Source: Epinephelus fuscoguttatus
Taxonomy: Eukaryota; Chordata; Actinopteri; Perciformes; Serranidae
Assembly: GCF_011397635.1 (NCBI RefSeq)
Contig: NC_064772.1
Location: forward strand, 8,447,035 to 8,511,034
Direction: 5' to 3'
DNA length: 64,000 bases
How positions within the stretch are numbered: position 1 is the stretch's first letter; the number at the start of each line of letters is the position of its first letter. Below are positions 63,401-64,000 of the stretch, one piece after another. The notes beneath the pieces are model-generated. The model saw only the letters and a program-made list of their open reading frames with translations, did not search any database and was not told the origin of the DNA. The translations under genes and the position numbers were made by a program.

Positions 63401-63750
63401 TATTTCCTGCTACAAATAGGATAAAACATTTGGGAAAAACAGGAGTCATGATTGAGTGTTGCTTGTCTGACACATGATCTGCTGCTGACAGTGTTTGTTT
63501 TGATCTCCAGCCTCTCTACGGTCTGCTACAAGCTAAACTACAGCTCATCACACATGCCTACTTTGAGGAGAAAGACTTCTCTCAGATCTCTATTTTAAAG
63601 GTGAGAATAAAGCTGTCTGTTATTGTTTCACTTTTCTGTTATCGCCTCCTCTTACCTTCCTGTTTCCTCCTCTGACCCTGCAGGAACTGTACGACCACAT
63701 GAACGGCTCTCTGAGGGGCTCGGCTCTGGAGGGATCACAGGTTTATCTGG
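45041..63750 (+). CDS. avl9: AVL9 homolog, N-terminal exons (3' part outside window)
   Basis: AVL9 is a DENN-related protein linked to late secretory traffic and cell migration. Exons: 45041-45124, 49284-49404, 60217-60302, 61065-61136, 63511-63600, 63684-63750, giving 173 codons plus one base with phases 0, 1, 0, 0, 0, 1. Sequence marks: VLHIVVVGFHHKKGCQ, VEFSYPPLMPDEGHD, LPEEWKYLPFLALPDGAHNYQ, DTVFFHLPP, YRQIEAKALKVRQADVTRET, VQKSVCVLSRVPLYGLLQAK and LQLITHAYFEEKDFSQISIL. This is roughly the first quarter of a protein of about 650 aa in human. The start follows GGGGGA. Introns 1 and 2 (4.2 and 10.8 kb) are swollen by repeats; the rest lies to the right of the window. Confidence 0.95.
45510..45680. 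repeat. 'CAGTGGTGGGAGAATTCATT' dispersed repeat fragment
   Basis: 'tacttaaatcaaactagcaa' and 'tgtaaaaatactccactaca' match one end of the common percomorph repeat whose other end appears at 48160 and 58300. avl9 intron 1. Confidence 0.5.
46040..46580. mobile_element. Two head-to-head fragments of the AGTGTGTAGGA MITE
   Basis: 46040-46400 is one copy ('tagtgtgttagatttagggg', then its CAGGAGGTTTTAACTGGGA block in reverse sense). 46380-46580 repeats the opposite orientation ('agatagagccatccgcgtta', 'cataaaaacctcctgaacg'). They share blocks with 8722-9226, 41035-41522 and 47630-47890. Non-coding. Confidence 0.5.
47315..47360. other. Perfect 20-bp hairpin
   Basis: The arm 47315-47334 is an exact reverse complement of 47341-47360, with a 6-nt loop (TGAGTG). 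It begins CTTTTTAGCAG and ends CTGCTAAAAAG. It lies in avl9 intron 1 in otherwise unremarkable sequence. It could be a snap-back duplication or an RNA hairpin. Confidence 0.85.
47630..47890. repeat. AGTGTGTAGGA MITE fragment
   Basis: 'tacagtagcccaggaaggac', 'tgctatagatgcaggccatt' and 'gaggaagagacctctgcgga' match internal parts of 8722-9226 and 41035-41522. The ends are missing. Confidence 0.5.
48160..48345. repeat. 'AAAGTAACTAAAGCTGTCAG' dispersed repeat
   Basis: The best preserved copy of the family in this window: AAAGTAACTAAAGCTGTCAG to 'tgggttacattccactactg'. It shares long stretches with 58300-58475 and shorter ones with 18765-18900 and 42320-42450. Confidence 0.6.
48426..48579. repeat. 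(TG)n microsatellite and poly-T tract
   Basis: An uninterrupted TG run (48426-48479) and, 75 bp on, a run of about 26 T (48554-48579). avl9 intron 1. An open frame of Cys-Val repeats here is an artefact. Confidence 0.95.
49683..50340 (-). repeat. (ATTCA)n-tailed retroelement relic
   Basis: An (ATTCA)n run (49683-49730) followed by 'ctactttatttatcccaaat', a common 3' tail of fish retroposons. Further along, at 50060-50290, comes sequence like 'gatagcttcgaggagaaagc', 'tcttacaaggatgctgtggg' and 'cattccagatggcaggagta', found in a repetitive family of teleosts. No intact protein. The class (LINE or SINE) is uncertain. Confidence 0.45.
52180..53720 (-). mobile_element. LINE reverse transcriptase relic with inserted element
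   Basis: On the minus strand, RT fragments read right to left: CGVPQGSVLGLILFALYML (53700-53640), CLIAIKD with the tryptophan position as a stop (about 53510), DKTEVQI (about 52790), then AFVSSRLDYCNF (about 52570). The 3' end near 52190 carries an 'agcacctttcacagaagtgc' type tail. The reading is broken by frameshifts and by a GC-rich insertion (about 52800-53462). Related to the minus LINE at 27571. Confidence 0.65.
52800..53462. mobile_element. GC-rich non-coding insertion in the LINE relic
   Basis: It interrupts the RT frame between the LQIN-like and DKTEV-like positions. The ends AGCCCTGTTTAAATAG and the reverse complement of CTGTGTAAAAGGGGCT match at 11 of 16 positions. It is richer in G and C (GGGGGGCGCGAGC, GGGGGGCGCGC) than its surroundings. 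No transposase was found. A clean target duplication is not evident. Confidence 0.45.
54934..55059. repeat. Large hairpin (arms about 56 bp)
   Basis: 54934-54989 pairs with 55004-55059 with few mismatches. The arms start GCAATATCACAC and end GTGTGATATTGC, with TATACTTGTATATCGTCAC inside, and a loop near 'tggtcataggagac'. It adjoins the tyrosine-recombinase element on its right. Confidence 0.8.
55062..55965 (-). mobile_element. Crypton-like element with tyrosine recombinase remnant
   Basis: The ends TTTTATACAACAGTTC (left) and the reverse complement of GAACTGTTGAATAAAA (right) form a short inverted pair around a minus-strand tyrosine-recombinase coding remnant. Such recombinases mark Crypton DNA transposons and derived vertebrate genes. 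It lies in avl9 intron 2, next to the hairpin 54934-55059. Confidence 0.55.
55256..55780 (-). pseudogene. Tyrosine recombinase C-terminal region, two exons
   Basis: The upstream exon (about 55780-55517) has SLEKYLNKLPPDANAFYLKP, APLGINSLAQMLPKMCKEAG, YTNHSLRVTAIQKLSDAG and EIMTVSGH. It ends at a donor (AG, GTATG). The downstream exon (55430-55256) starts at an acceptor and continues RSESSLKKLQEAIHGEQ. The HxxR and SGH motifs fit the YR fold. The position where the nucleophilic tyrosine is expected (SLKSY in relatives, from memory) reads K-L here. A stop upstream (near 55800) truncates the 5' side. Probably dead. Confidence 0.6.
57100..57706 (-). mobile_element. DNA element 'AACTTCAATTAAAA', copy 2 (inverted)
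   Basis: About 607 bp, opposite in orientation to 26777-27414. Ends AAACTTCAGTTAAAAGCCCG (left) and GCTTTTAATTTAAGTTTTAC (right). Shared blocks include CTTGGCAACCAGACCAGGCC, 'gatctgaggacccttatgga' and 'attatgaatcattcatttga'. No transposase. avl9 intron 2. Confidence 0.6.
58300..58475. repeat. 'AAAGTAACTAAAGCTGTCAG' dispersed repeat, another copy
   Basis: Parallels 48160-48345 block for block (AAAGTAACTAAAGCTGTCAG, 'ccctctgagatgtagaggag', 'gtacttgagttaatgcactt', 'catcccacctctgg'). Confidence 0.6.
58493..59093. mobile_element. hAT-like non-autonomous element
   Basis: The left end CAGTGGTTCCCAGCCTTTTT is a recognisable hAT-type terminus. The right end 'gacccccatgtttgaaatca' followed by GTGTC is its worn inverse. 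About 600 bp, with no transposase. avl9 intron 2. Confidence 0.5.
59140..59372 (+). repeat. Fish retroposon 3' tail
   Basis: 'cagtccaaaaacatgcaggt', 'gactctaaattgcccgtagg', 'gtctggtgacctgtccaggg', 'cagctgggataggctccagc' and a GAATGA end form a repeat widespread in teleosts, which I take to be a LINE 3' end. The translated frame is not a gene. Confidence 0.6.
60303..60357. repeat. Short tandem duplication at the avl9 exon 3 donor
   Basis: 'gtcagtcttttcttcac' occurs twice (60303 and 60327), separated by a CAGTCA-type link. The first copy starts exactly at the exon 3 splice donor (GTCAGT), so the second carries an identical donor-like hexamer. Confidence 0.75.
60815..60856. repeat. TATATACA microsatellite
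   Basis: An imperfect (TA)n/(CATATA)n run in avl9 intron 3. Confidence 0.85.
61658..62270. mobile_element. Putative MITE with GTTTACATG ends
   Basis: The left end TAGTACGTTTACATGACAC and right end CTGCATGTAAACACAC are imperfect inverses. Inside are repeated words on AAGTCAGACTAAAA and a short open frame (61853-62071) without homology. avl9 intron 4. Confidence 0.4.
62271..63510 (+). other. Rest of avl9 intron 4, nothing recognised
   Basis: Unremarkable AT-rich sequence with one GC-richer stretch (62980-63350) whose overlapping frames on both strands show no homology I can name. No RNA gene or transposon ends found. Confidence 0.5.
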
Positions 63751-64000
63751 GTGGGTCAGACTCTCATTTCTCTAAACATTTCGGACATAGAGAACAGTTG
63801 CATGTCACAGCTTGCAGGATGAGCTGCATACTTGTGTCACAAATGCAAATAATAGTGAATTTAAACCCACTTTTATGAACTCAGGAAAGCTTTAGGAAAA
63901 TGACAAATGGATGCAAATGCGTGTCATTTTGTACAAAATATTAGTAAATCTGTTGCTATATATGAATAGAACTTAATATATCCTAAAATGCTCACTAGAG

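Noticed and set aside
1..64000. tRNA, rRNA or snoRNA genes
   Set aside because: No cloverleaf with A and B boxes, rRNA block or convincing C/D or H/ACA structure was noticed by eye; a covariance-model scan would be decisive.

Overview
The window is nuclear DNA from a teleost fish, probably a percomorph. All genes are split by GT-AG introns, the proteins match vertebrate families, and the introns and spacers are packed with repeat types common in fish genomes. The species cannot be fixed from the sequence. Exons were rebuilt by hand by joining homologous segments at GT/AG sites with matching phase; family comparisons rest on remembered sequences, not on a search.

Layout. (1) 211-20.8 kb, minus strand: rnf31 (HOIP, the catalytic subunit of the linear ubiquitin ligase LUBAC). 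It has 22 coding exons in the window (1104 codons), a 5' UTR exon near 20.8 kb, and a last short exon beyond the left edge. (2) 21.07-32.66 kb: a transposon block between rnf31 and psme2. It holds a decayed Gmr1-like Ty3/gypsy element whose integrase precedes its reverse transcriptase, a hAT-like element with another element inside it, and a minus-strand LINE split by a complete plus-strand LINE insertion with a 5-bp target duplication. (3) 33,363-40,501, plus: psme2 (proteasome activator PA28 beta), 11 exons, 245 aa; intron 4 carries a Tc1 transposon nested in a TTAA-flanked MITE. (4) 40,982-42,815, minus: lsm5, 5 exons, 91 aa, convergent with psme2. (5) 45,041 to the right edge, plus: the first six coding exons of avl9. 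Its long introns hold LINE relics, a Crypton-like tyrosine recombinase remnant, hAT-like elements and MITEs.

How the genes relate. rnf31 and psme2 are head to head, as remembered for the human 14q12 pair, but about 12 kb of transposons now separates them. Three GAAANNGAAA interferon-response-type sites sit at the two 5' ends, which suggests joint interferon control of linear ubiquitination and proteasome activation. lsm5 and avl9 are also head to head, as on human 7p14.3; the two pairs are unlinked in human.

The points most worth a second look are the IRF-type site triad, an extra tandem B-box-like zinc-finger exon in rnf31, the Crypton-like relic that lacks the expected tyrosine, perfect oestrogen-response-element palindromes inside an intronic repeat array, and a perfect 20-bp hairpin at 47.3 kb. 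No wholly new biological system was found.
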